From Natrinema gelatinilyticum (GTDB lineage: Archaea; Halobacteriota; Halobacteria; Halobacteriales; Natrialbaceae), in NCBI RefSeq assembly GCF_024266705.1, contig NZ_CP100756.1, positions 3,224,001 to 3,288,000 on the forward strand: a stretch of 64,000 nt of DNA. Reading direction: 5' to 3'. Of the stretch, positions 27,031 to 35,873 are shown one piece after another. Both the position numbers and the translations under genes were made by a program. The notes beneath the pieces were generated by a model. It had not been told where the DNA came from and did not search any database. It worked only from the letters and a program-made list of their open reading frames with translations. Each line of letters starts with the position of its first letter. The stretch's first letter is position 1.

Positions 27031-28032
27031 ATGCCCAGGGTCCTCCAGGCCAACGAGAGTTCGAGGGTCGAAACTATCCAGGGCCAGGTCCCTGACCCGA
27101 TTCCACCGGAAGTGGTCGAAATGGTTCTCGCGCTTCTGGTTCTCGCCGTCGGCTGGTATCTCTCGAAACTGGTCGTTCGAATCGCCGGTCGCACAGTCGC
27201 GCGACGGATCGAGCGGCCGAGCGTCACGCGGTCCGTCCTGCGTGGTCTCCGGGTTGCCGTCCTCCTGTGGGCCGGTGTCATCGCGGCCGGCATCATCGGT
27301 GTCGGCAACACGCAGATCCTCCTGTCGGTGACTGTCATCTCGGCCGTGATCGCGATCGTCCTCGCGCCAATAGTCGCCAGCCTGATCAACGGTCTCTACG
27401 TGCTGGCCGACCGGCCCTACGAGATCGGCGACATGATCGAAGTCTCAGACGCCGGACACCGCGGATTCGTCGAGGACATCACGATCCGGTATACCAAGAT
27501 CTTCACCCTCCAGAATTCCTTCATTGTCATCCCCAACTCCGAGATACATGCACGCGACGTCATCAATTACTCCGCGGAGGACGAACGGACCCGGATATCG
27601 GTCGGCTTCGAGATAACCTACGAAAGCGACCTCGAGGCTGCTCGGCGGGCCACAGAACGGGCCGCTCGCAGCGTCGACGAGGTCATCTCCGGCGGCCCGG
27701 ATATTCGAATCGGCAGCGCCCGGTACGCTGCCGCGCCGACCTGCGTTATCCGGGAGTACGCTGACCACGGCATCCTCCTCGACGTTCACTTCTGGATGCG
27801 ACATCCGTACAAAGAGGTCGTCGTCCGATCCGCGGTCCAGGAAGCTATCGGCGAGCGCTTCGCCGATCTCGACGTCGAATTCGCGTATCCGCACCGTCAC
27901 CACGTCTTCGACGAGACCAGCGGGGTCGCGCGACTCGCCGTCGACGATTCCGGCTTCGACCGGTCGATCACTGATGCGCCGGTCGAGCCCGCCGATACGG
28001 ACGAGACCTCGACGGACCCGGTCGATCGATAA
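27031..28032 (+). CDS. mscS: Small-conductance mechanosensitive channel (MscS family)
   Basis: Protein of 333 residues. Three membrane segments (about 33-50, 72-90, 96-120) lead into the MscS pore helix region and the beta domain: PIVASLINGLYVLADRPYEIGDMIEV, GFVEDITIRYTKIFTLQNSFIVIPNSEI (the classic MscS signature). The C-terminal domain (ISVGFEITYESDLEAARRATERA) follows, ending with an acidic tail. It releases solutes when osmotic pressure falls. The gene diverges from trmB across 140 bp that includes an AT-rich tract at 26918-26946. Confidence 0.9.
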   Translation: MPRVLQANESSRVETIQGQVPDPIPPEVVEMVLALLVLAVGWYLSKLVVRIAGRTVARRIERPSVTRSVLRGLRVAVLLWAGVIAAGIIGVGNTQILLSVTVISAVIAIVLAPIVASLINGLYVLADRPYEIGDMIEVSDAGHRGFVEDITIRYTKIFTLQNSFIVIPNSEIHARDVINYSAEDERTRISVGFEITYESDLEAARRATERAARSVDEVISGGPDIRIGSARYAAAPTCVIREYADHGILLDVHFWMRHPYKEVVVRSAVQEAIGERFADLDVEFAYPHRHHVFDETSGVARLAVDDSGFDRSITDAPVEPADTDETSTDPVDR

Positions 28033-28152
28033 ACCGCGTCACTGATGGCTGCATCTCGTGTCGGTTTGGGGGACGCCGCTATTCCGTTCCGTGAGCCGAC
28101 ACTGTGGGGGCGATTTATACAGGCCCCGGACCAAGTCGAAGCCGGTCGAGAG

Positions 28153-28596
28153 ATGTACGACGACGTTCTCATTCCCACCGACGGAAGCGACACGATTTCC
28201 GAGACGCTCGCCCACGGGTTGCCGATCGCAGCGGACAACAACGCGAGGGTCCACGCGCTCTACGTAGTCGACAGCCGTATCACCACCGCCGCCGACGAAG
28301 AGACCAGCACTGACCTCCAGCGCACGCTCGAGGACGAAGGACAGCAGTCCGTTTCCGACGTCGAAGAGCGAGCGGTCGCTGACGGTCTCGAAACCGTCAG
28401 CGAGGTCCGTACTGGAACGCCCGCGAAGACGATTCTCGAGTACGCCGACGAGCAGGGGATCGACCTGATCGTGATCGGCACGCGGGGGAAAAGTCCTCGC
28501 GAGAAGGTAACCTCGCTGGGAAGCGTCTCAGAGCGGGTCGTCGACAACGCGTCAGTTCCAGTGTTCGTCGTTCGAAACGCGGGCGACTCCGAGTAA
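28153..28596 (+). CDS. Universal stress protein (UspA family)
   Basis: Protein of 147 residues: MYDDVLIPTDGSDTISETLAHGLPIAADN, RVHALYVVD, GTPAKTILEYADEQGIDLIVIGTRGKSPREKVTSLGSVSERVVDNASVPVFVVR. The final G-T-R-G-(9)-G-S-(V) pattern is the ATP-binding loop of the UspA class. Usp proteins help cells survive osmotic, starvation and other stress by unknown biochemistry. The start at 28153 opens the canonical fold; a longer frame upstream is not needed. It follows mscS at 120 bp. Confidence 0.88.
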   Translation: MYDDVLIPTDGSDTISETLAHGLPIAADNNARVHALYVVDSRITTAADEETSTDLQRTLEDEGQQSVSDVEERAVADGLETVSEVRTGTPAKTILEYADEQGIDLIVIGTRGKSPREKVTSLGSVSERVVDNASVPVFVVRNAGDSE

Positions 28597-28704
28597 CGAC
28601 GGCTCAGCCCCGTCACGAACCGGTCGTCGTTCTGGTTCTCGAGTGCAGGTCGATTTCGCGCGAACGAGCGGAGCGTGAGTAGGACTGCCCCGTGTACGTG
28701 TCGT

Positions 28705-28837
28705 TATGGGGGTTCGAGACGAAAGCTCGCCGTTTACTGGAGTGCAAGGAGAATGCCCCGAGGCTTGACCTCGGGGATGAATCCGACGAAGAACGACGGC
28801 GTGTGAGTATCAACGAGTATCTCCGAATCCCCCCATA
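28705..28837. repeat. Inverted-repeat-bounded element around an 8-bp hairpin (possible MITE)
   Basis: A perfect 8-bp hairpin CCCCGAGG-CTTGA-CCTCGGGG (28756-28776) lies inside a larger imperfect inverted repeat: TATGGGGGTTCGAGA at 28705-28719 faces CTCCGAATCCCCCCATA at 28821-28837. The hairpin resembles the G/C hairpins found at ends of haloarchaeal IS200/IS605-type (TnpB) elements, but no transposase is present. No target duplication is seen. I read it as a short non-autonomous or decayed element, with moderate doubt. Confidence 0.4.
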
Positions 28838-28990
28838 GATAGGAGCAACAGCTTGGTGGCTCGGCCTGAAGCAATCGACTTTGACGGCTCCAAACCTGAC
28901 GCTCACAACGCAGAAGTCTTCGCAGTCGTCGGGTTCCGCCTGGCTGCTCGAGCGATCTTCGATCCCTCGCTGGTCACGGCGGAGAGGATG

Positions 28991-29401
28991 TCAAACGTGT
29001 GCGCTTTCGACCGTGATGACTTCACAGTCGAGGTGGGTTCGTAGATAGCGGTCGATATCGGGGTTATCCGTTAGGCGCTGGAAGATCCGCCGTAGGCGAC
29101 TGGCCTGCTTGTTTCCGATGACCACGGCGTCGGCACCCTCCGCGGCGACTTCGTCGAGGATGCTCTCTTCGACGAGAAAGCCAGTCCGGACGACGTAGCG
29201 TGCGTTTTCGAGCCGTCCAAACGTCTCCTCGACGGCGTTTTTCAGGTCGATCCGCGTCACCTTTTTGCCGCTCTGGTAGAGGTCGACGTGCAGGACCGTT
29301 AAGTCCGCGTCTCGCTCGCGAGCAACTTCGATTGCCTCCTCGAGCGTTCGACGAGAGTGTTTGGTTAACGGATACCGAACGGGAACCACGACCAGCGACA
29401 T
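28991..29401 (-). CDS. Universal stress protein-like protein
   Basis: Protein of 136 residues: MSLVVVPVRYPLTKHSRRTLEEAIEVARERDADLTVLHVDLYQSG, VVRTGFLVEESILDEVAAEGADAVVIGNKQASRLRRIFQRLTDNPDIDRYLRTHLDCEVITV. The fold follows UspA, but the classic G-x2-G-x9-G-S ATP loop is replaced by GNKQASRLRR, so it is probably of the class that does not bind ATP. It is convergent with the Usp gene at 28153, with the inverted-repeat element between them. Confidence 0.8.
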   Translation of the reverse strand: MSLVVVPVRYPLTKHSRRTLEEAIEVARERDADLTVLHVDLYQSGKKVTRIDLKNAVEETFGRLENARYVVRTGFLVEESILDEVAAEGADAVVIGNKQASRLRRIFQRLTDNPDIDRYLRTHLDCEVITVESAHV

Positions 29402-29589
29402 TGGCCGTTCGAACGAGACCTGGCCGGGTAAACCTTTCAGTACGGACAGTCAACACTGCGAACCTGTCTCACACGGGGGCGTACTACTCGTCATCGCTCG
29501 ACGGGCCACGCTGATCGCACCGGCCGTTCTCGGCCTCGATGCTGATCCGGAAAGACAGTCATTTACCGCGAGCACCAATACGGTAGGGC

Positions 29590-29829
29590 ATGCAAACCAG
29601 GTCGACCGAGGGCGGCGATACCGTCTACATCTCGGAGACGAACGGCGACATGGGTTCGAAAGGGCCGTTTTTCGTCGCCTACGAAACCCCAGATTTCGAC
29701 CGCCGATACGGGTGGTTCTGTACGAACTGCGAGAGCCTCGATAATGCGATGGACGCGATGGGCCGGATCAAGTGCAACCGGTGTGGAAACTTTCGCAAGC
29801 CGACCGAGTGGGACGCCGCTCACGAATAA
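29590..29829 (+). CDS. Small conserved haloarchaeal zinc-finger protein (DUF5816-like)
   Basis: Protein of 79 residues with a zinc ribbon: CTNC at about 43-46 and CNRC at about 62-65, preceded by GSKGPFFVAYETPDFDRRYGWFC and followed by GNFRKPTEWDAAHE. The strict pattern, including the final W-D-A-A-H-E, recalls the haloarchaeal family DUF5816; I give that name with caution. Function unknown; small zinc proteins are abundant and mostly uncharacterised in haloarchaea. Confidence 0.8.
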   Translation: MQTRSTEGGDTVYISETNGDMGSKGPFFVAYETPDFDRRYGWFCTNCESLDNAMDAMGRIKCNRCGNFRKPTEWDAAHE

Positions 29830-30043
29830 TCGCAATCACAATCTGCGAATTGGAACGCGGGAGCGAACGACGGCGGCACCTATAATAGCCAATTACTGAT
29901 TGCAAACTTATACCACTAGACCTCTTACTAATCAAATACGTGACACGGTTTTCGGATACGTGGGACGTAAGCTGTTGTTCTCATTACGTACCAACATTTA
30001 TAGTGGTCGCCAACATAGATGACACCGAATGGGTCCTGTTAAC

Positions 30044-30352
30044 ATGCGTCTCGTCGAACAGGCCAGGTCGATTTTCGCGGACCTGGGCTACACCGTCGAA
30101 GGTAACGGCCCCGAGTTTCGCGCTGAACGAGCATGGAAAGTTGTCCACGTCAATACCGTCCTCGAGTCGGGGGACGTCCCGTCATCGTCATCGGGGCAGT
30201 TCCATTGTTTTGTCGCCGAACCCGACGATGCAAACGATCTCGAGGCCCGACTCGAGCGATCCGAGCCGAGCTATGAGTGGGCGATCATTGTCGTCGATGG
30301 GGAGGACTATCAGGTCGAACGAGCCCCACCAGGACCGCGAGTCTCGGCATAA
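30044..30352 (+). CDS. Conserved haloarchaeal protein of unknown function
   Basis: Small 102-residue protein: MRLVEQARSIFADLGYTVEGNGPEFRAERAWKVVHVNTVLE, QFHCFVAEPDDANDLEARLERSEPSYEWAIIVVDGEDYQVERAPP. Predicted as a single alpha/beta domain without metal ligands or membrane segments. I know similar proteins from other haloarchaea (possibly DUF7116), none with a known role. The ATG at 30044 is chosen over one five codons earlier because the family begins MRLVEQA. An AT-rich ACATTTATAG at about 29993-30002 could be its promoter. Confidence 0.75.
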   Translation: MRLVEQARSIFADLGYTVEGNGPEFRAERAWKVVHVNTVLESGDVPSSSSGQFHCFVAEPDDANDLEARLERSEPSYEWAIIVVDGEDYQVERAPPGPRVSA

Positions 30353-30389
30353 AAAATCAGTCCGCCCGCCAAATAGCAGTCCGGTCCCG

Positions 30390-31601
30390 TTACTTTTCCA
30401 GCGCGCGTCGCGTCGCAGTCACGCCAGTGCCCGGATCGACGTCCGCTCCCATCGACTCGAGGACGTCACCGAGGGCCGTCACGACGTAGATCACGTTTTC
30501 CGGCCGCGCGGAGTGTCCCATACAGCCGATTCTGAAAATTTCGCCGGCGAGGTCGCCGAGGCCGCCCGCAATCTCGAGATCGTACTGCTCGAGGAGCTGG
30601 TCGCAGACCGCCCCGTCGTCGACCCCGTGGGGGACGCGGACGGCGTTCAAACTTGGCAACCAGTACTCGTCGGAGGCGTTCATTTCGAGCCCCATCGCTT
30701 CGACGCCGGCCTTCAACGCGCCGGCGAGTCGTTCGTGGCGATTCCAGCGGTTCTCGATCCCTTCCTCGGCGACGAGCCGCAGGGCCTCTCGGATCGCGTA
30801 GACGTTAGTGATCGGCGCCGTGTGATGGTACGCTCGTTCGTCACCCCAGTAGCCCTCGAGGAGCGAGAGATCGAGATACCACGACCGCGGGTCCTCGTCG
30901 CGTGAGAGCACCTTCTCCATCGCCTCGTCCGAGAGGGTGAGCGGACTCGCACCTGGCGGACAGGAGAGACACTTCTGCGGGCCCGAGTAGGCGACGTCGA
31001 TGTTCCAGTCGTCGACCCGAAGCTCGACGCCGCCCAACGAGGTGACGCTATCGGCGATAACGAGCGCGTCCTGGTCGTGGGCCGCGGCGGTTAGTTCGGG
31101 GACGTCGGGCTGAAGAACGCCCGTACTCGTCTCGGCGTGGACGAACCCAAACACGTCTGGGTCGTGTTCGGCCAATGCGTCCGCCACGTCGTCGGAATCG
31201 AGTGGGTCGCCCCAGGGTGCGTCGACTTCGACTACCGTTCCACCGGCTCGGCGAGCCATCGATGCCATCCGACCACCGAAGTAGCCGTTCGTCGGGACGA
31301 GCATCGTGTCCCCCGGTTCGACGACGTTTCCAATCGCAGCTTCCATGGCGGCCGAGCCGGTCCCGGAGACCGGGATCGTCCACTGGTTGTCCGTTCGGAA
31401 CGTGTATCGCAACAGGTCCTGAACCTCGTTCATAATCTCGATAAACGAGGGATCGAGGTGTCCGACGAGCGGCGTGCTCATCGCCCGGAGGACGCGCGGA
31501 TTGACGTCGCTCGGTCCCGGCCCCATAAGGGTTCGATCGGGCGGTGTAAGTTCGCCAACTGCTGGCGCTCGAGCCGTCTCGGCCTGCGGTTCCTGAGCCA
31601 T
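30390..31601 (-). CDS. Class V aminotransferase (alanine-glyoxylate/serine-pyruvate type)
   Basis: Protein of 403 residues of the PLP fold-type I, class V family: LMGPGPSDVNPRVLRAMSTPLVGHLDPSF, VSGTGSAAMEAAIGNVVEPGD, NGYFGGRMASMARRAGG, VHAETSTGVLQPDV, IADSVTSLGGVELRVDDWNIDVAYSGPQKCLSCPPG with the PLP-binding lysine in SGPQKCL. It moves an amino group between an amino acid (alanine, serine or similar) and glyoxylate or another oxo acid. Start at 31601 (MAQEPQAET) is favoured over one nine codons upstream. It converges on the DUF7116-like gene. Confidence 0.88.
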   Translation of the reverse strand: MAQEPQAETARAPAVGELTPPDRTLMGPGPSDVNPRVLRAMSTPLVGHLDPSFIEIMNEVQDLLRYTFRTDNQWTIPVSGTGSAAMEAAIGNVVEPGDTMLVPTNGYFGGRMASMARRAGGTVVEVDAPWGDPLDSDDVADALAEHDPDVFGFVHAETSTGVLQPDVPELTAAAHDQDALVIADSVTSLGGVELRVDDWNIDVAYSGPQKCLSCPPGASPLTLSDEAMEKVLSRDEDPRSWYLDLSLLEGYWGDERAYHHTAPITNVYAIREALRLVAEEGIENRWNRHERLAGALKAGVEAMGLEMNASDEYWLPSLNAVRVPHGVDDGAVCDQLLEQYDLEIAGGLGDLAGEIFRIGCMGHSARPENVIYVVTALGDVLESMGADVDPGTGVTATRRALEK

Positions 31602-31798
31602 AGGCGTGTGCTCGCGTGCCACTTGCAAAGATGTACCGGCATCGGCGAACTAACAGCCAGCGTCGGTATCGCGTTCGCCGCCCAATTTCGATTTCGCGGC
31701 GCTGAACGCGCTCTCGTCGGTCCGGGTATCGTCCTGTGCACTACTATCATTCGCCGCTTCGAGTCGCTTAAGGGCACTCGTTACGTACTCGAGATCCC

Positions 31799-32788
31799 GT
31801 GTTTATCGGTCATGCACTCTTCGCGTTCGCCGTCGCCGCACTCGTCGCCCAGTGGCGTGGCTGGGATCGTCGTCCGGCGCTCCTCGTCGGCGTCGTCGCG
31901 GGCGCGTTCGCTGCAGTTCCGGACATCGACGTCGCGTACGCGCTCGTCGGCCTCACGGATGCCGTATCCGGAACGGTCGGCGTCCCGACGGCGTTCTGGG
32001 CCGCGAGCCGAGAGGTTCACCGCTCGGTCACCCACTCGCTGGTCGTCGGCGCGGTCGCAGCGCCAGCGTTTGGCCTCCTCGCAGCCCGCGACCCGGGTCG
32101 CGTCTGGCTCGCCCGTGGCGCGGGCAGTGCCCTACTCGGTGTGCTCGTCGCGGTCGCGTTCGTCGACGGCGGTCCCATCGCCGCGTTCGTCATGGGGTTG
32201 TTCGCTGCCACCGGCAGTCTCGTCGCCGTCGGGGTCGCCCGCGAGACTCCGCTCTCCGCGCCGGCCATCGCTGTTGCAGCACTCTGGGGACTCTGGTCGC
32301 ACCCGTGGGGGGATCTCGTCACCGGCGCGCCGCCGGACTGGTTTTTCCCGTTCGGTTCGTCGATCCTCGAGTCGCGGGTCGTGCTTCATAGCGACCCGAC
32401 GCTGCATCTGCTGGGCGCATTCGCCATCGAACTCGCCACGGTCTGGCTTGCACTGGTCGCGGTCTGTCGGCTGACCGATCGATCGATCGTTGCCACCGTC
32501 AACCGCCGAGCGGCCGTTGGTGCGGCCTACGGCGTCGCCGCGCTCGCAGTGACGCCGCCGACGCTCGAGGTCTCGTATCACTTCGTCTACTCTATCCTCG
32601 GTGTCGGCGTTCTCTGTGGGGCCGTACGAGGACCACCGACGCCGACGGTCGACCGATTACGTGACCGCTACGTCAGACGACCGTCGTTCGATGAAACGCT
32701 CGAGGTTTCGCTCACCACGATGATGGCGGTAACGCTCGCGCTCGCCGCGTACGCTACGGTGTACGTTTTCGTCGTCGTACCGACGTAG
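31799..32788 (+). CDS. Membrane-bound metal-dependent hydrolase (DUF457/YdjM-like)
   Basis: Protein of 329 residues with about eight hydrophobic segments. Metal-binding motifs of the YdjM/DUF457 family are visible: GHALFAFAVAAL at the N terminus, AVPDIDVAYALVGL, HRSVTHSLVVGAVAA and SHPWGDLVTGAPPDWFFPF. These put the conserved H, D-x-D, H-x3-H and H-x3-D at the membrane surface. Substrate is not known for the family. It begins with a GTG at 31799. A second member lies at 42363-42965. Confidence 0.82.
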   Translation: MFIGHALFAFAVAALVAQWRGWDRRPALLVGVVAGAFAAVPDIDVAYALVGLTDAVSGTVGVPTAFWAASREVHRSVTHSLVVGAVAAPAFGLLAARDPGRVWLARGAGSALLGVLVAVAFVDGGPIAAFVMGLFAATGSLVAVGVARETPLSAPAIAVAALWGLWSHPWGDLVTGAPPDWFFPFGSSILESRVVLHSDPTLHLLGAFAIELATVWLALVAVCRLTDRSIVATVNRRAAVGAAYGVAALAVTPPTLEVSYHFVYSILGVGVLCGAVRGPPTPTVDRLRDRYVRRPSFDETLEVSLTTMMAVTLALAAYATVYVFVVVPT

Positions 32789-32873
32789 GACCCGCCGCGT
32801 CCGCTCGGACCCCGGACGACTGTTTCGCGACCGGCCACATACGTTTTTGTGAGAACGCTCAGTACGATTCACC

Positions 32874-33491
32874 GTGTCCCAGACTACGCTCGAGGGGCTG
32901 ATCGCCGACGGTCGAACCAACGCGACGGTCGCGTGGGTGCTGATCGTAGTTATCGGCGGAATCGGCCTCGCGGAACTGCTGACCGGCGGGATCCTGTGGA
33001 TGACGTTCGCAGCGACCCTCGTGGCCCTGGCGGTTCTCCCACCGGTCGCGTTTCGGTCGGCGCACGCGATGCTTCCCTGGGAGGTCCTCCTGTTGGCAGC
33101 CCTCCCTGTGCTTGGTATGGCCATCAACGCCGATCGACTCACCGGTCACTTCGCCGCGTATCTCTCGGTCGCGGCTATCGCGCTCGTTCTCGCCGTCGAA
33201 CTCCACTCGTTTACGACCGTTCGAATGACTCCCAGCTTCGCCGTGGTCCTCGTCATCGTCGGAACGATGGCCGCGGCGGGGCTGTGGGCGCTGCTGCGAT
33301 GGAGCGCCGAAAAGACGCTCGGTATTCCGTTTATGGCCGGCCACGACGCAGTGATGTGGGAATTCGTCTACTCCGCCCTCGCTGGACTCGGTGCTGGCGT
33401 CGTCTTCGAACTCTACTTTAGACGACTCGCCCGTCCCGAACAGCGCCTTCCGGAGGACGCCCAGCCGGCCTCAGAGGTGCGCGATGCGTAG
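32874..33491 (+). CDS. Haloarchaeal integral membrane protein of unknown function
   Basis: Protein of 205 residues with about six hydrophobic segments and a short acidic C terminus (PEQRLPEDAQPASEVRDA). No catalytic motif or known domain is seen. The stop overlaps the start of the next membrane protein by 8 bases, so the two are co-translated and may act as a pair. Start GTG at 32874 with MSQTTLEGLIADGR. Confidence 0.7.
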   Translation: MSQTTLEGLIADGRTNATVAWVLIVVIGGIGLAELLTGGILWMTFAATLVALAVLPPVAFRSAHAMLPWEVLLLAALPVLGMAINADRLTGHFAAYLSVAAIALVLAVELHSFTTVRMTPSFAVVLVIVGTMAAAGLWALLRWSAEKTLGIPFMAGHDAVMWEFVYSALAGLGAGVVFELYFRRLARPEQRLPEDAQPASEVRDA

Positions 33492-34143
33492 TCTGGCGCG
33501 CTGGCTTCCGTCCCCGCGTCGCCAGCGCCAGCTCACCTATCTCATGGAAGTTGGATTGGTCGGTATGCTGTTCGTCGGGGTCGACCGCGGTAACGCCGGG
33601 ATCGTGATCAACACCGCCGTGGCTCTGGCCGTCACCCAGCTCCCGGCGGTCCTCGAGCGCGACTACGAGATTCCGATGGATCCCCGTCTCACGCTGTGGA
33701 TCACGACCGCAGTCTTCCTCCACGCGTTCGGTGTCGTCGGTCTACCCGGTGGTACCACGACGCTCTACACCGATATCTGGTGGTGGGATCACCTGACGCA
33801 CGCGCTGTCGGCGTCGCTCGTCGCCGCAGCGGGGTACGCCACCGTGCGCGCGTTCGACGAACACGCCGACGGCGTGCACCTCCCCCAGCGGTTCGTGGCG
33901 GTGTTCATTCTGCTTTTCGTCCTCGCGTTCGGCGTCCTCTGGGAGATACTCGAGTTCGCCATCGCGCTGTCGGCCGATACGTTCGGGATCGACGCCGTCC
34001 TCACGCAGTACGGACTCGGCGACACGATGCTCGATTTCGTCTTCAACTCGATCGGCGCGCTCCTCGTCGCGCTCTGGGGTGGCGCCTACCTCACCGACGT
34101 CTCGGGAGCGATCCGCGAACGCTTCGACTCACGAACCGATTGA
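33484..34143 (+). CDS. Membrane protein, DUF2238-like
   Basis: Protein of 219 residues with about six membrane helices. Conserved-looking DIWWWDHLTHALSASLVAAAGYA and FGVLWEILEFAI recall the bacterial DUF2238 (YjdF) family, which has DH-(x2)-H and E-x2-E/E-x-x-E patterns in membrane helices. Function unknown. The ATG at 33484 lies 8 bases inside the preceding gene and is preferred to an upstream start with a Ser/Arg-rich extension. Confidence 0.75.
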   Translation: MRSLARWLPSPRRQRQLTYLMEVGLVGMLFVGVDRGNAGIVINTAVALAVTQLPAVLERDYEIPMDPRLTLWITTAVFLHAFGVVGLPGGTTTLYTDIWWWDHLTHALSASLVAAAGYATVRAFDEHADGVHLPQRFVAVFILLFVLAFGVLWEILEFAIALSADTFGIDAVLTQYGLGDTMLDFVFNSIGALLVALWGGAYLTDVSGAIRERFDSRTD

Positions 34144-34680
34144 CGTTCTCCGAGCAAGACGCATCCGAAGCGCCGGCCGTTGAGTTCCGACCGGAGCACG
34201 CGCCCATCTGGGGCCCTCGCCCTCACTCGGCACGATCGATTCGCTCCCCGTCGTTCTCGCTGATGGCCTGCGGTCGCGACTCGAGCGAACCGACGACCCG
34301 GAGATGGCAGCAATCGTCCTCGTTCCCTTCGGGCTGTGTATCGAACGTCGCGTGGGTCGTCGGGAGAAGGATCACGGCCCGCATCTACTGTTCGCGTTCG
34401 ACCAGCGACTCGATTCGGGCCGCTGTTGGCGGCGTGTACCGAAGAGAAGACGTTCGAGGCGATGGAGCCGTTTCGTAACGTCGCTCGAGTGCACTGGCGA
34501 GGGCCGCCGTCATCCGGCACCCGCAACAGCTGCTCTATCCCTGACTGAGTAGCAGACGGGACGGGTCGAACGCAGTTCAGCAGTCGTCAGTAATCAGTTC
34601 ACGACCGAGCGATATCCGATTCCTACCGCACTGAACCGACGGGGAGCTTTACGTCGTTACGCGGTGTAGTACGTCGAGCC
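34144..34680. pseudogene. Gene-free stretch with possible decayed gene
   Basis: No intact gene. Short protein-like pieces appear in different plus-strand frames: LADGLRSRLERTDDPEMAAIV followed by VPFGLC near 34259-34340, and GPLLAACTEEKTFEAMEPFRNVARVHW near 34415-34495. Switching frames between such pieces is what a decayed gene looks like. No family is recognisable. A TTTACG box at about 34646-34651 probably belongs to the dodecin promoter. Confidence 0.3.
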
Positions 34681-34881
34681 ATGGTATTCAAGAAAATCAC
34701 ACTCATTGGCACCAGTCCCGAGAGTTTCGACGCAGCAGCCGACAACGCGATCGACCGCGCGGAAGAGACGCTGGAGCACGTTCACTGGATCGAGGTCGAC
34801 GAACTCGGCGTCGAAGTCGCGAGTGTCGACGACAGGGAGTACCAGGCCGAAGTCACCGTCGCATTCCAACTCGAGGAGTAA
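34681..34881 (+). CDS. Dodecin, flavin-binding
   Basis: Protein of 66 residues matching dodecins: [66 protein letters not shown]. The tryptophan at residue 36 stacks on the flavin, as in the Halobacterium dodecin. Twelve subunits form a hollow shell holding riboflavin or lumichrome, thought to buffer free flavin and protect from light. The length and all conserved positions are normal. Confidence 0.93.
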   Translation: MVFKKITLIGTSPESFDAAADNAIDRAEETLEHVHWIEVDELGVEVASVDDREYQAEVTVAFQLEE

Positions 34882-35069
34882 CCACGCGCGCCATTACGGT
34901 CGCCGTCGGGGATCATCCCTTTCTTTCGAGTCCGTGACGCACGAGACTGCGGCTCTCCGACGGTGTCGATGCGTCGGAACGGTCGAAAAGAGTGGACGGA
35001 GTCAATATGTAGAGACTAGTTCGGACGGGAACGAGTCGGGTCGAGCGAGTCGGACCGCCGTTCCGGTCG

Positions 35070-35444
35070 TTACGTTCGGAACGACTCACCGCAGCCGCAC
35101 TCGCTGACGACGTTCGGGTTGTCGACGTGGAACCCTTCTGCCTGCAAGCCGTCCTCGTAGTCGAGGACGCTGCCTTCGATGTACTTCAGACTCGCCGGAT
35201 CGACGAAGATGCGCAGCTCGTGGTGCTCGTAGATCGTGTCGTCCTCGTCCGGTGCGTCGTCGAATCGCATCCCGTAGGAGAGGCCGGCACAGCCACCTTG
35301 CTGAACGAACAGTCGAAGCCCGGCTTCCGTCGCATCGAGGCCCTCGCTCTCGAGCAGTGAGAGGGCCTCACCCGCTGCGTCTTCGGTTACTTCGATCTCC
35401 GGGCGCGTCTCCGCCTTCCCGCCATCCATACTGTCCGTACTCAT
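35070..35444 (-). CDS. HesB/IscA-family iron-sulfur assembly protein
   Basis: Protein of 124 residues: IEVTEDAAGEALSLLESEG, LRLFVQQGGCAGLSYGMRFDDAPDEDDTIYEHHELRIFVDPASLKYIEGSVLDYEDGLQAEGFHVDNPNV, ending SECGCGESF. The three cysteines (one in GGCAG, two in the CGCG tail) are the ligands that A-type carriers use to hold an iron or a [4Fe-4S]/[2Fe-2S] cluster on its way to enzymes. The acidic N-terminal extension of about 18 residues is usual for haloarchaea. Confidence 0.92.
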   Translation of the reverse strand: MSTDSMDGGKAETRPEIEVTEDAAGEALSLLESEGLDATEAGLRLFVQQGGCAGLSYGMRFDDAPDEDDTIYEHHELRIFVDPASLKYIEGSVLDYEDGLQAEGFHVDNPNVVSECGCGESFRT

Positions 35445-35562
35445 GTCCCTACCTTTCGGCGCAACGATGTTAACTGTGACGCCCTTCGCTCGCGGACGGG
35501 CTAGCTACTATCGGTTACGAACCGTCTCGCGACCGCCAGGTCACACCTCCCGTCGCACTGCT

Positions 35563-35775
35563 CTAGAGACGCAAGCGACGTTGAATCGACTGATAACACG
35601 TCCCGAATTGCTGTCTGTCGTTCCGCGAGAGCTCGATGTCGTGTTTCGCTAGCAATTCGAGCATCCGCTTCAGATCGCAATCGTACCACATTGAGAGGAG
35701 CCGCACGTTTTTCTGTGCGTAGTCGTAGTTGCGCTCCAGGACGCGCTCGTCCATCGGATCGACGTGCGGTTCCAT
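35563..35775 (-). CDS. Small hypothetical protein
   Basis: Protein of 70 residues, charged and helical: MDERVLERNYDYAQKNVRLL, MWYDCDLKRMLELLAKHDIEL and RNDRQQFGTCYQSIQRRLRL. No family recognised. An alternative ATG seven codons downstream (35754) is possible. Between this gene and the IS copy lie about 100 bp with an AT-rich stretch. The helical pattern would suit a small regulatory or DNA-binding protein, but nothing proves it. Confidence 0.5.
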   Translation of the reverse strand: MEPHVDPMDERVLERNYDYAQKNVRLLSMWYDCDLKRMLELLAKHDIELSRNDRQQFGTCYQSIQRRLRL

Positions 35776-35873
35776 CTCGTTTCCTCTTCCGTCCTCCAGC
35801 TATGTAAAACCAATTTGCAATTCCACAACGTGAACCCGCGCCGAGCAACAGTATATTACCGTTCTCTACATTG

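Noticed and set aside
28853..29044. A 63-codon frame next to the hairpin element as a remnant transposase
   Set aside because: The sequence shows no TnpB or DDE motifs; I could not support a transposase origin.
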